Source: Alphaproteobacteria bacterium UBA3612 (GTDB lineage: Bacteria; Pseudomonadota; Alphaproteobacteria; Sphingomonadales; Sphingomonadaceae). Taken from it: DNA of 64,000 nt. The translations under genes and the position numbers were made by a program. This document shows, piece by piece, positions 6,352 through 15,420 of this stretch. Location: positions 1 to 64,000 of the forward strand of contig DFLT01000005.1 of the NCBI GenBank assembly GCA_002375465.1, read 5' to 3'. Each line of letters starts with the position of its first letter. Position 1 is the stretch's first letter. The notes below the pieces were generated by a model. The model was not told the origin of the DNA. It was given only the letters and a program-made list of their open reading frames with translations, and ran no database searches.

Positions 6352-8124
6352 TCACTCCGCAGATGGCACGATGCGGTCCGCGGGTACCGTCAGACAGGCA
6401 CGCGTGCCGCCGCCCTCGCGGGGAAACAACAGAAGATTACCGCCGTGCAACTCAGCAAACTGGCGCACCAGGGCAAGGCCAAGGCCGACACCGCCATATT
6501 GACGGGTTTCGCTCGGTTCGGCCTGGACGAAGGGATCGGTGACGGTATCGCGGAGATGCTCTGGAATCCCGATGCCATTATCCTCGACGCAAATATGGGC
6601 GCCCCCATCTTCGGCGGCGACCACGGAAAGAACGACAAAAGGATCAGTATGGCAGAACTTCACTGCATTCTCGATAAGGTTAAGGACTGCTTGCCGGAGC
6701 AGGCGGCGATCGGCCCGTGCAATGATCGGCACATCCGGCAGTTTCTCGCTAAATGACAGGCGCAAATTCTCTTCCCGCCCCTCGATAAGCAGCCGCGCAC
6801 TTCTGACCATTTCGGCCAGATCGACATTGCTCTCGGAAAGCTTCATCTGTCGTGCCTCGATCCGGGCGAGGTCGAGAAGATCATTGACGATCGACAGGAG
6901 ATGCTGGCCCGAATCGGAAATGATGCGCGCATATCCGGCATGGCGCGCGGGATCGATACGCTCGCGCTGATAATCCTGCACCATAAGTTCTGAGAATCCG
7001 ATTACCGCGTTCAGCGGCGTACGAAGCTCGTGGCTCATCTTGGCCAGGAAATCGGTCTTGGCCTCGTTCGCGGCCTGCGCCCGGTCGCGGGCGGCCATCA
7101 GATCGCCCTGCAGCACCAGGAGCTCACGCTCATTGTCCTTCAATGTGGTGATGTCGGCGTGGTTGATGGCGATATGACCGTTCGACAGCGGGCGGATCGT
7201 TGTCTGATACCAGCGATTGGACAGCGAAAAAGTCTGCGTGAAATCGGGGCCGACGGGTCCCAGCCCGCGCATCACGATATCTTCTGGCAGACGGCTGCTG
7301 TTCTTTGCATCGATATCTTCCCAATATTGTCCACTGGACAAGTGATCCGCGCCGATCAGCCGGCGATAGGCCTCGTTCCACAGCAGCAATTCCTTATTCT
7401 CGTCGAACAAGGCAAAGGCTTCGGCCGAACCTGAAAATTCGGACCACAGGTCCTGGCCGCTTGCCAGTGCTTTGCGGGCCGTGAGCGCCTCCGAACGCGC
7501 CACCAGCTCGCTTTTTAAGGAGATGGCGTTGATGCGCATGCCGATGAGGATGACGACCAGAAAGGCGAGACCCAGGCCGCCCAGCGCAAAATAGGGCAGG
7601 CTGCCGCGGGTGATGAACACCATGACATAGGTCAGCACGACCGGCACGATGAAGGCGACTGCGGCCCTCGGCACCGAACTTAAGGTCGTTGTCACGGCAA
7701 CCGTCAGGCTGAGGGCGACAAGACTGATCGCGACCTGGCTCGGTCCATTCAGATAGGGCAGCGCGAACGCCGTGACCGCCCAGCCAACGCCCGCCACAAA
7801 TGCATGGCGACAGGCCTTGGACAGGATCCTGCGGGCCCGCTCCTCGGTTAGTTCCTTTCGGCCTCCGATGAAGCGGCGGTGTGCCTGCCAGATAACGCTA
7901 CCGCCGAATAAAATGCCCCAGACCAGTTCAAGCCGCCATGGAAGCTGCCTCCATGTGACGATCACGGATCCGAATACGGACAAGGCGACGATGATCAGGT
8001 TCAGCGTCGCCTGGCGCGTATACATGGCCGCATAGGCGCGGGGCCCGAAGGGGCCGTCCGCGTCCATCGCGGTCAGATGGGGAATTCCCCACGTCCCTGA
8101 TTGATCTGTCGACTGTCCCTGCAT
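6352..8124 (-). CDS. Membrane hybrid-free sensor histidine kinase
   Basis: The 590-residue protein has about six hydrophobic segments between residues 35 and 200. A PAS-like region follows (about 225-330) and then a short coil. HisKA has the phospho-accepting His365 in AKMSHELRTPLN. The HATPase domain carries N-box LIENAVKF, G1 DNGIGIP and G2 GGVGLGLALV. It should autophosphorylate in response to an unknown membrane or PAS-sensed signal. No response regulator is adjacent. It converges with the comM remnant and lies downstream of clpB on the same strand, 60 bp away. Signal and target cannot be told from sequence. Confidence 0.85.
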   Translation of the reverse strand: MQGQSTDQSGTWGIPHLTAMDADGPFGPRAYAAMYTRQATLNLIIVALSVFGSVIVTWRQLPWRLELVWGILFGGSVIWQAHRRFIGGRKELTEERARRILSKACRHAFVAGVGWAVTAFALPYLNGPSQVAISLVALSLTVAVTTTLSSVPRAAVAFIVPVVLTYVMVFITRGSLPYFALGGLGLAFLVVILIGMRINAISLKSELVARSEALTARKALASGQDLWSEFSGSAEAFALFDENKELLLWNEAYRRLIGADHLSSGQYWEDIDAKNSSRLPEDIVMRGLGPVGPDFTQTFSLSNRWYQTTIRPLSNGHIAINHADITTLKDNERELLVLQGDLMAARDRAQAANEAKTDFLAKMSHELRTPLNAVIGFSELMVQDYQRERIDPARHAGYARIISDSGQHLLSIVNDLLDLARIEARQMKLSESNVDLAEMVRSARLLIEGREENLRLSFSEKLPDVPIIARADRRLLRQAVLNLIENAVKFCHTDPFVVLSVVAAEDGGAHICVEDNGIGIPEHLRDTVTDPFVQAEPSETRQYGGVGLGLALVRQFAELHGGNLLLFPREGGGTRACLTVPADRIVPSAE

Positions 8125-8184
8125 CGGTTCCGCCCTTCTGAATCTATCAGCTTAGCGCCGCAGTTCGGGCGGAACCATAGGCAG

Positions 8185-10770
8185 CTAACGGGGCAAAGTG
8201 TGAACGTCGAAATTCAATTCGCCGTCCCCCTCTTCGATATGCACGGTCGCGCCATCGGGAACGTCGCCCGACAGGATCATGTCGGCCAGCGGATCCTGAA
8301 CGTAGCGCTGTATGGCGCGCTTCAGCGGGCGGGCGCCATAGACCGGGTCATAGCCTACCCGGCCGATCCAGGCCCTGGCCGCATCGGTCGGCTCCAGAAT
8401 GATCTTGCGGTCTGCCAGCAGATCCTGAACGCGCTGCAACTGAATATCCACAATGGGTCCCATATGGCTCTCGCCCAGGCGGTGAAACAGGATGATGTCG
8501 TCCAACCGGTTCAGGAATTCCGGGCGGAAATGGCTGCGGACGATTTCCATGACCTGGTCCTCCACCTCTTCGACGGCCTGGTCCGCACGCAGATCCGATA
8601 GATATTGCGAGCCGAGGTTCGAGGTCAGAATGACGATCGTATTGGCAAAATCGACGACATGGCCATGGCTGTCGGACAGTCGCCCGTCATCCAGCAATTG
8701 CAACAGGACGTTGAAGACATCCGGGTGCGCCTTTTCCACCTCGTCGAACAGCACGACCTGATAGGGCTTGCGCCGGACCGCCTCTGTCAGGACGCCGCCT
8801 TCATCATAGCCGACATAGCCCGGCGGCGCCCCGATAAGGCGGGACACGGCGTGCTTTTCCATGAATTCCGACATGTCGATGCGCACCATCGCGTTCGGAT
8901 CATCGAACAGGAAGGCGGCGAGCGATTTCGTCAATTCGGTCTTGCCGACGCCGGTCGGCCCCAAAAACAGGAAGCTGCCAAGTGGGCGGTTCGGGTCCTT
9001 CAGGCCGGCGCGGGCGCGGCGCACTGCCTTTGACACGACCTTTACCGCGTCCTCCTGACCGATGACGCGTTTGCCCAGTTCCTCCTCCATGTTAAGGAGC
9101 TTCTCCCGTTCGCCCTCCAGCATCCGCTCCATCGGAATGCCGGTCCAGCGCGCCACGACGGAGGCGATGTCGTCCGCCGTCACTTCCTCGCGCAGCATTG
9201 CGCCTTCCGACGCCTGCGCCGCCTCGGTCAGACGCTTTTCGAGTTCGGGGATGCGGCCATAGCTGAGCTCGCCGGCGCGTTGCAGATTGCCCTCCCGCTG
9301 CGCCTGTTCCAGTTCGATGCGGGCGGCATCAAGCTCTTCCTTCAATGTCTGCTCGGCGTTGATCTTGTCGCGCTCCGCCTGCCAGCGCTGGGTCAGCGCA
9401 GCGGACTGTTCCTCAAGGTCGGTCAATTCCTGCCGCAGATTTTCCAGCCGTGTGCGAGAGGCCTCGTCGCTTTCCTTGGCCAGCGCGGATTCCTCGATCT
9501 TCAGCTGTATGATGCGCCGGTCGAGTGTTTCGATTTCTTCGGGTTTGGATTCCACCTCCATGCGGATACGGCTTGCCGCTTCATCCATCAGGTCGATGGC
9601 CTTGTCGGGCAGGAAGCGGTCGGAGATGTAGCGGTGGGATAGCTGCGCCGCCGCCACCAGCGCCCCATCGGTGATGCGGACGCCATGGTGCAGCTCGTAC
9701 TTGTCCTTGATGCCGCGCAGGATCGAAACCGTGTCCTCGACGGTGGGTTCGTCGATCACGACCGGCTGGAAACGCCGTTCCAGCGCCGCGTCCTTTTCGA
9801 TATATTTCCTGTATTCGTCGAGCGTCGTTGCGCCGATGCAGTGCAGTTCGCCGCGCGCGAGGGCGGGCTTGATCAGGTTCGATGCGTCCATGGCGCCATC
9901 GGCTTTCCCGGCGCCGACAAGCGTGTGCATTTCGTCGATGAACAGGATGATCTGGCCATCCGAGGCTTTCACCTCGTCGATGACGCCCTTTAAACGCTCC
10001 TCGAATTCGCCGCGATATTTCGCGCCGGCGATCAGCGCGCCCATGTCGAGCGACATCAGCGTGCGGTTCTTGATGCCGTCGGGCACATCGCCATTCGCTA
10101 TCCTGAGCGCCAGCCCCTCCGCGATGGCGGTCTTGCCCACGCCGGGGTCGCCGATCAGGACGGGATTGTTCTTCGTGCGGCGCGCCAGCACCTGGATTGT
10201 GCGGCGAATTTCCTCGTCGCGGCCGATGATCGGGTCGATCTTCCCCGCCCTGGCCTTCTCGGTCAGATCCTGCGCGAATTTCTTTAGCGAGTCATATTGC
10301 GCCTCCGCACCGGCCGTATCGGCAGTGCGACCGCCGGTCAGGTCGCGAATGGCCTCGTTCAGGGTCTGCGGCGTGACGCCCGCGGTTTTCAGGGCGGTGC
10401 CGGCCTCTCCCGGCGACAGCGCTAGGGCCAGAAGCAGTTGCTGTACCGTGACGAAGGAATCCCCGACCTTCTTTGCATTGTCCTCCGCCTGGGTAAGGAC
10501 GCGCACGGAATCATTGTCCCACGCCACCTCCTGCGCGCCGGACCCCGTGACCTGTGCGATCTTGGCCAAGGCCTGATCGGTCAGCTGCACGGCGATTTTC
10601 GGATCGCCCCCGGATTTCGAGATAAGTCCCGCGGACATGCCCTGCTCGTCGTCCAGCAATGCCTTCAACAGATGCAGCGGCGAAACGCGCTGGTGGCTGT
10701 TGCGAATGGCAACAGTTTGCGCTGCCTGCAGAAACCCCTTGGTACGGTCGGAAAAGGATTCGATGTTCAT
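8185..10770 (-). CDS. clpB: ATP-dependent disaggregase ClpB
   Basis: ClpB is a Hsp100 unfoldase that works with DnaK/DnaJ/GrpE (all encoded in this window) to rescue aggregated proteins. The 861 residues show the N-domain repeats, first AAA module with GDPGVGKTA and FIDEMHTLVG, a long coiled-coil M-domain (about 400-530), and second AAA module with GPTGVGKTE and LFDEVEKAHPDV. ATG at 10770 (protein start MNIESFSDRTKG) matches the family start and follows GGGGATC. An in-frame codon at 10842 would add 24 unlikely residues. A heat-shock-type promoter lies just upstream. Confidence 0.95.
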   Translation of the reverse strand: MNIESFSDRTKGFLQAAQTVAIRNSHQRVSPLHLLKALLDDEQGMSAGLISKSGGDPKIAVQLTDQALAKIAQVTGSGAQEVAWDNDSVRVLTQAEDNAKKVGDSFVTVQQLLLALALSPGEAGTALKTAGVTPQTLNEAIRDLTGGRTADTAGAEAQYDSLKKFAQDLTEKARAGKIDPIIGRDEEIRRTIQVLARRTKNNPVLIGDPGVGKTAIAEGLALRIANGDVPDGIKNRTLMSLDMGALIAGAKYRGEFEERLKGVIDEVKASDGQIILFIDEMHTLVGAGKADGAMDASNLIKPALARGELHCIGATTLDEYRKYIEKDAALERRFQPVVIDEPTVEDTVSILRGIKDKYELHHGVRITDGALVAAAQLSHRYISDRFLPDKAIDLMDEAASRIRMEVESKPEEIETLDRRIIQLKIEESALAKESDEASRTRLENLRQELTDLEEQSAALTQRWQAERDKINAEQTLKEELDAARIELEQAQREGNLQRAGELSYGRIPELEKRLTEAAQASEGAMLREEVTADDIASVVARWTGIPMERMLEGEREKLLNMEEELGKRVIGQEDAVKVVSKAVRRARAGLKDPNRPLGSFLFLGPTGVGKTELTKSLAAFLFDDPNAMVRIDMSEFMEKHAVSRLIGAPPGYVGYDEGGVLTEAVRRKPYQVVLFDEVEKAHPDVFNVLLQLLDDGRLSDSHGHVVDFANTIVILTSNLGSQYLSDLRADQAVEEVEDQVMEIVRSHFRPEFLNRLDDIILFHRLGESHMGPIVDIQLQRVQDLLADRKIILEPTDAARAWIGRVGYDPVYGARPLKRAIQRYVQDPLADMILSGDVPDGATVHIEEGDGELNFDVHTLPR

Positions 10771-10796
10771 GTCTTGATCCCCATAATCGATGCACA

Positions 10797-10831
10797 GGAA
10801 ATGGGTGTTGTATATGGGCAACACAAGGGTG
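10797..10831 (-). promoter_or_regulatory. Putative sigma-32 heat-shock promoter of clpB
   Basis: On the minus strand a -35-like CCCTTGTG (10829-10822) is followed after about 16 bp by a -10-like CCCATTT (10805-10799). This resembles the heat-shock consensus CTTGAA and CCCCATNT. It lies about 30 bp upstream of the clpB ATG. The match is partial and only read by eye. Confidence 0.45.
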
Positions 10832-10864
10832 GCGGCTTGCAAAATAGTCTCACAAGGTTAGCCC

Positions 10865-11584
10865 ATGAGCCGGCATATGTTTTCCCTTAAAAACATCAGC
10901 GTCAATTACGGTTCGACGGTTGCCCTGCGGCCGGTGGATCTGGACGTGGAACCTGGCCGCACGCTCGTGCTGATCGGTCCGTCGGGATCCGGCAAGTCCA
11001 CTCTGTTGCGGGTTATGGCGGGGCTGGTGCGTTCCGACGGCCAGCTTCTGTTCGACGGGGCGCCGGTCACGGACTGGCGCACGGTACGGCGGCGTATCGG
11101 CTATGTCATCCAGGATGGCGGCCTGTTCCCACACCTGACCGCGCGTCAGAACATCCTGTTGATGAGCCGGGAACTGGGCCTCGACAATGCCGACCGTGCA
11201 CGCGAACTGGCGGAACTCACGCATTTGCAGCCCGACCAGCTCGATCGTTATCCGGCGGAACTGTCCGGTGGACAGCGGCAACGTGTCGGCATCGTGCGGG
11301 CGCTGACCCTGGACCCTGACGTCCTGCTGCTGGACGAGCCGCTTTCCGCGCTGGACCCCATTATCCGCGCCGAACTGGCGGATGAGTTGAAGACGATCAT
11401 AGAGACGCTGGGAAAGACGGCAATATTGGTGACGCACAGCCTGTCCGAAGCGCGCTTCTTTTCCGACCGGCTGGTACTGATGCGGGATGGCAGTGTCGTG
11501 CAGGAGGGCAGCTTCGAAAGCTTCGAAGCAGCGCCCGCCGATCCCTTCGTGACGAAATTCATAGAGGCGGAGAGGAAGCTGTGA
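10865..11584 (+). CDS. Osmoprotectant/choline-type ABC transporter, ATP-binding subunit
   Basis: The 239-residue ATPase powers uptake of quaternary amines such as glycine betaine or choline, judging from its partner. It has Walker A GPSGSGKST (about 38-46), Q-loop VIQDGG, signature LSGGQRQR and Walker B VLLLDEP with the H-loop VTHS. It lacks the CBS domains found at the C-terminus of many OpuCA proteins. The stop overlaps the next gene's GTG by four bases (GTGA), so the two are co-translated. It is divergent from clpB with about 95 bp between, so osmotic and heat stress genes share a control region. Confidence 0.85.
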   Translation: MSRHMFSLKNISVNYGSTVALRPVDLDVEPGRTLVLIGPSGSGKSTLLRVMAGLVRSDGQLLFDGAPVTDWRTVRRRIGYVIQDGGLFPHLTARQNILLMSRELGLDNADRARELAELTHLQPDQLDRYPAELSGGQRQRVGIVRALTLDPDVLLLDEPLSALDPIIRAELADELKTIIETLGKTAILVTHSLSEARFFSDRLVLMRDGSVVQEGSFESFEAAPADPFVTKFIEAERKL

Positions 11585-13062
11585 CCCGGTTCCTGTGCCT
11601 GATCCTGCTGATCATGTCCGCCGGCCAGGCGGCGCGGGCCGAGGTGAAGGTGGCCTCCAAGGCCTTTACCGAATCCGTCGTGCTGGGAGAGATCGCGCGC
11701 GCCGCCATCACCGCGCGCACGGGCGAAGCCGCCAGCCATGCGCGGGAGCTTGGCGGATCGCGGATCGTCTTCGACGCGCTTCTTGCGGGGCAGGTCGACG
11801 TCTATCCCGAATATACCGGCACGCTCAGGTTCGAATTGCTGTCGGGCGACGGGACGGTGGACGATGTGGATCTGGAGGCGGCGTTGGCAGAACGCGGGTT
11901 GAAGATGACGCGCATCGGCTTTTCCAACAATTACGCAATTGCGCTGATGCCGGATCGGGCCGCCGAAATGGACCTGCAGACCATTGGCGACCTGCGCGCG
12001 CACCCCGGTGCCAGCCTGGGGGTGTCGAACGAATTTCTCGACCGCGAGGATGGCTGGCGCGCCCTGAAGGCGGCCTATGATCTGCCCCAGACGAATGTCC
12101 GCGGGATGATCCATGACCTTGCCTATCGTGCGCTGGTGTCGGGACAGATCGATGTCATCGATGCCTATACCACGGACCCGCAGATCGCCGAATATGACCT
12201 GACCCTGCTGGCGGACGATCGCGGCCATTTTCCTGCCTATGATGCCGTCTTCGTCTATCGCGCCGATCTGCCGGCGGAGGCGCAGGCGGCGCTTACGGCG
12301 CTGGCGGGATCGCTGGACGAGGCGGATATGCAGCGGCTGAACAAGCGGGCGCAGATCGATGGAGAGTCGGCGTCCGCGCTGGCGGCAGAGTTCGTGTCGC
12401 AACAAACGGGATCAACGATCGAGGCGCAGGCGGAGGACGGACCCGCGACCCGCATCTGGCAGCGCACGAAGGAGCATCTGGGGCTCGTCGGCATTGCGCT
12501 GGTTGCGGCGATGATTATCGCCGTGCCGGTCGGCATTGCGGCGGCGAGACTGCCGAAATTCGGCAACACCATCCTGGGGGCGGTGGGTATCCTGCAAACG
12601 ATTCCCAGCCTGGCGCTGTTCGTGATCCTGATCCCACTGATGGGCATCGGGACCGTGCCGACGATATTCGCGCTGTTTCTTTATTCGCTGCTTCCGATCG
12701 TCCGTAACGTGCATGCGGGTCTGACCGGTATAGCGCCGGGCCTGCTGGACAGTGCCGACGCACTGGGCCTGTCGCGCTGGGCGCGGCTAAGGCGCGTGGA
12801 ACTGCCCTTGGCTGCGCCGACGATCATGGCGGGTGTGAAAACGGCGGCGGTCATCGCCGTGGGTCTGGCCACGCTGGGTGCCATTATCGGGGCAGGGGGT
12901 TACGGGCAGCCGATATTGACGGGTATCCGGCTGGCATCGACGCCCTTGATCCTGGAGGGTGCAATCCCGGCGGCGGTTCTGGCCCTTTTGATGCAGGGTC
13001 TGTTCGATCTGGCCGAACGCCTGATCACACCGCCCGGCCTCAGGTTGCGGCAGGCAGCCTAG
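11581..13062 (+). CDS. Fused substrate-binding/permease protein of osmoprotectant ABC transporter
   Basis: The 493-residue protein starts at GTG with a signal peptide (cleavage after about residue 20, AARA). An OpuAC-type quaternary-amine-binding domain follows (about 21-270), starting VKVASKAFTESVVLGE. A multi-spanning permease domain (about 300-490) follows, with ALGLSRWARLRRVELPLAAP as the EAA-type ATPase-contact loop. Unusually for OpuBC or YehZ homologs, the binding domain precedes the membrane domain in one chain; such fusions are known in this family. Substrate (betaine, choline or similar) is inferred from family only. Confidence 0.85.
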   Translation: MTRFLCLILLIMSAGQAARAEVKVASKAFTESVVLGEIARAAITARTGEAASHARELGGSRIVFDALLAGQVDVYPEYTGTLRFELLSGDGTVDDVDLEAALAERGLKMTRIGFSNNYAIALMPDRAAEMDLQTIGDLRAHPGASLGVSNEFLDREDGWRALKAAYDLPQTNVRGMIHDLAYRALVSGQIDVIDAYTTDPQIAEYDLTLLADDRGHFPAYDAVFVYRADLPAEAQAALTALAGSLDEADMQRLNKRAQIDGESASALAAEFVSQQTGSTIEAQAEDGPATRIWQRTKEHLGLVGIALVAAMIIAVPVGIAAARLPKFGNTILGAVGILQTIPSLALFVILIPLMGIGTVPTIFALFLYSLLPIVRNVHAGLTGIAPGLLDSADALGLSRWARLRRVELPLAAPTIMAGVKTAAVIAVGLATLGAIIGAGGYGQPILTGIRLASTPLILEGAIPAAVLALLMQGLFDLAERLITPPGLRLRQAA

Positions 13063-13086
13063 CGCAACGGTTAAGACAGGCTGCCT
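13052..13086. terminator. Hairpin shared by two convergent genes
   Basis: AGGCAGCCT (13052-13060) pairs perfectly with AGGCTGCCT (13078-13086), giving a 9-bp stem around a 17-nt loop. Each arm overlaps the TAG stop of one of the two convergent genes. There is no T run on either side, so it may be a bidirectional pause or RNA-end-protecting structure rather than a classical terminator. Confidence 0.4.
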
Positions 13087-13570
13087 AGCGCAGCCGCGTC
13101 ACCAGAACGCCGCATGACTTGTCGCTCTGCGGGCATCCGACGCTGACATGCAGCAGCGTGTCGCTGCCAAAGGTGGATACGGCCTGCGCAAGTCCGGCAT
13201 CCTCCGTAATGCCCGGCGCAGCCGTCATGCTGCCGTCCCGGAACAAATCGCTATCGACGTGCGCGTCCGATGGCGCGCGGAAATCCGCATTCGCCAGCAG
13301 TTTTCCGTCATTGTCGAACAATGCGGCGCCCGCGAAGGAGGGATAAAAACGAACAAAGCGCCGCAGCCGCATCGTCGCTGCAGAAACATTGGGGCAGTCG
13401 TCGGGATGCGCGGCGGCCAGACGCAGCGGCATATCGCCCGCCAGGGATTTCACCAGCGCGAGACACTGATCGTCATTCCGTCGATAGGTCATCCCGGTGT
13501 CGACATGCGATCCATGTCTTGCCTCCGTTTCCAGCGGCTCCCGGTGCTGTAATTGTCCCGTTCCCAGCAT
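13085..13570 (-). CDS. Hypothetical protein, possible sensor-like fold
   Basis: I do not recognise this 161-residue protein. It has no clear signal peptide or membrane segment from the ATG at 13570. A middle stretch (ALFDNDGKLLANADF) resembles the ligand-sensing strand-turn-strand of Cache/PAS-like domains, and there are several cysteines. A GGGGAA ribosome-binding site precedes the start. A second in-frame ATG lies 26 codons later (MTYRRNDDQ). It converges on the ABC transporter and shares its terminal hairpin. Confidence 0.55.
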   Translation of the reverse strand: MLGTGQLQHREPLETEARHGSHVDTGMTYRRNDDQCLALVKSLAGDMPLRLAAAHPDDCPNVSAATMRLRRFVRFYPSFAGAALFDNDGKLLANADFRAPSDAHVDSDLFRDGSMTAAPGITEDAGLAQAVSTFGSDTLLHVSVGCPQSDKSCGVLVTRLR

Positions 13571-13709
13571 TGTGGTTCCCCAAATCAGCGCCGCCCCGGC
13601 CCTGTTTCACCGGCAAAACGACTCGCTTCAACACGCAGAAGCTCTCACACATACATTAATTTATGGTTGATGATGAGTCGCAGCAGAGTCGAGGGATAAG
13701 GCGCGGGAT

Positions 13710-13750
13710 CGTGCGATACTTGCGGTGAAGCGTGCGACACCTTGCGAAAG
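13710..13750. repeat. Imperfect tandem repeat upstream of the alcohol dehydrogenase
   Basis: Two head-to-tail units (13710-13730 and 13731-13750) share the pattern CGTGCGAnACnTTGCG followed by AAG. They end about 28 bp before the ATG at 13778. This could be a pair of operator half-sites for the ADH/thioesterase operon. The rest of the 207-bp gap (13571-13777) shows nothing further. Confidence 0.35.
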
Positions 13751-13777
13751 CGGCCGCGTCCGCGCACTAATAGCGCC

Positions 13778-14920
13778 ATGAATCAGACGTTTCAGTTTAA
13801 TTACGGGCCGCGTGTAATCTCCGGTTCGGGAACCTCCGCCGACCTTTCCGGGCTGCTGCCAGACGGGGCGGTTCTGTTTATCACTGACAAGGGCGTCCGC
13901 GATCTAGGTCTCCCAGAGCGCGCTCTGGCTGCTCTCGCCGATCGGACAATAACCGTGTTCGACGATGTGGAGGCGGACCCAAGCGCCGGTACGGTGGAAG
14001 CAGCGGTTGCTGCTGGCAATGATATCGGTGCCACCGCCGTGATCGGCTTTGGCGGCGGCAGTCCGATGGATGTTGCCAAGGCGGCGGCCTATTTGCTGGG
14101 GTCGGGTGATGCGCTCGACGATATTTACGGCGTCGACCAGGCCAAGGGGCGTTCTTTGCCGCTGATCCTGGTCCCGACAACGGCCGGCACGGGGTCCGAG
14201 GCGACGCCGATTTCGATCCTGACCGTGGGCGGCGCAGAAAAAAAGGGGATCGTCTCGCCTGCGCTATATGCGGACTGGGCAATATTGGACGCGGATCTGA
14301 CGCTGGGCCTGCCGCGCCATGTTACTGCGGCGACGGGTATCGACGCGATGGTTCACGCGATTGAGGCCTTCACCTCCAAAAGACTGAAAAACCCCCTGTC
14401 TGACGCCTTGGCCCGGGAAGCGCTGCGGATATTGGCGGCAAATATTCGCACCGTGTGCGATCAGCCGGACAATCGGGACGCGCGGGCGGCAATGCTGCTC
14501 GGTGCCCATCTGGCCGGGGTGTGCTTTTCCAATGCGCCGGTCGCGGGTGTGCATGCGCTAGCCTATCCGCTTGGCGGCCATTTCCATGTGCCGCACGGAC
14601 TGTCGAACGCCCTGATGCTGCCGCATGTCCTCACTCATAATATGGGCGCCGCGCGCGAGCTTTATGCTGAACTGGCGGTAGAGGTCGATCCCAGCCTGGG
14701 TGCGCTCGGCACGCAGGCGCGGGCGCAGGGTTTCGTCGAGGAATTGCGTGCCATTGCGGCGGACACCGGTCTCAGCCCGCGATTGTCCGATGTCGGGGTG
14801 ACGGTCGATCATCTGGACCTGTTGGCCGACGAAGCGATGAAGCAGCAGCGTCTGCTGGTCAACAATCCGGCGGAGATCACGCGTGCGGATGCCCTTCGAC
14901 TTTATCGGGCGGCGTTGTGA
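13778..14920 (+). CDS. Iron-containing alcohol dehydrogenase
   Basis: This 380-residue NAD(P)-dependent, metal-binding (type III) alcohol dehydrogenase oxidises an unknown alcohol or reduces the aldehyde. It shows FGGGSPMDVAKA (about 89-100) for cofactor binding, PTTAGTGSEATP, and the metal-binding set Asp in ATGIDAMVHAIEAF plus His residues in HALAYPLGGHFHVPHG. ATG 13778 gives the usual N-terminus (MNQTFQFNYGPRVISG); an ATG at 13742 would add 12 poor residues. Its stop overlaps the thioesterase start by four bases, so the two are one operon. Confidence 0.88.
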   Translation: MNQTFQFNYGPRVISGSGTSADLSGLLPDGAVLFITDKGVRDLGLPERALAALADRTITVFDDVEADPSAGTVEAAVAAGNDIGATAVIGFGGGSPMDVAKAAAYLLGSGDALDDIYGVDQAKGRSLPLILVPTTAGTGSEATPISILTVGGAEKKGIVSPALYADWAILDADLTLGLPRHVTAATGIDAMVHAIEAFTSKRLKNPLSDALAREALRILAANIRTVCDQPDNRDARAAMLLGAHLAGVCFSNAPVAGVHALAYPLGGHFHVPHGLSNALMLPHVLTHNMGAARELYAELAVEVDPSLGALGTQARAQGFVEELRAIAADTGLSPRLSDVGVTVDHLDLLADEAMKQQRLLVNNPAEITRADALRLYRAAL

Positions 14921-15351
14921 GCCGCGAACCATTGAGGCCGCGCAGCGCCTATGCCGCGTTCCGCCCAATCGCCACGCGCTGGTCCGATAATGACGTCTAT
15001 GGGCACGTCAATAATGTCGTCTATTACAGCTGGTTCGATACGGCCGTAAACGCCTGGCTGATCGAAACGGGGCTTCTCGACATTGGAAAAGGGGAAATGG
15101 TCGGGCTGGTCGTCGAAACCGGCTGCCGATACGCCGCGTCGCTCGCCTTTCCGCAACAGATAGAGGCCGGCATCCGCGTCGCGCGGCTTGGCACCTCAAG
15201 CGTCCGGTACGAGGTTGGGATCTTTGCCGCCGACAGCGATGCCGCCGCCGCCGAAGGTTTCTTCGTGCACGTTTATGTCGACCGAACAACCAGGCGTCCG
15301 GTGCCGCTGCCGGACATGTGGCGTGCGGGGCTCGGGCAGCTGCATCGCTGA
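14917..15351 (+). CDS. Acyl-CoA thioesterase of the 4HBT hotdog family
   Basis: The 144-residue single hotdog domain carries the family signature RWSDNDVYGHVNNVVYYSWFDTA near residues 21-43, with the catalytic Asp in DNDVYGHVNN. It would hydrolyse acyl- or aryl-CoA thioesters. It starts at GTG overlapping the ADH stop (GTGA). Pairing with an alcohol dehydrogenase suggests joint work on a small alcohol/aldehyde/acyl-CoA route, but the substrate is unknown. Confidence 0.8.
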   Translation: MSREPLRPRSAYAAFRPIATRWSDNDVYGHVNNVVYYSWFDTAVNAWLIETGLLDIGKGEMVGLVVETGCRYAASLAFPQQIEAGIRVARLGTSSVRYEVGIFAADSDAAAAEGFFVHVYVDRTTRRPVPLPDMWRAGLGQLHR

Positions 15352-15420
15352 ACGGTTCATGAATCATACAGCCGGATGCCTGCATTCTACGGCGCGATAA
15401 CAATAAGGGGGTGTTCCGCC

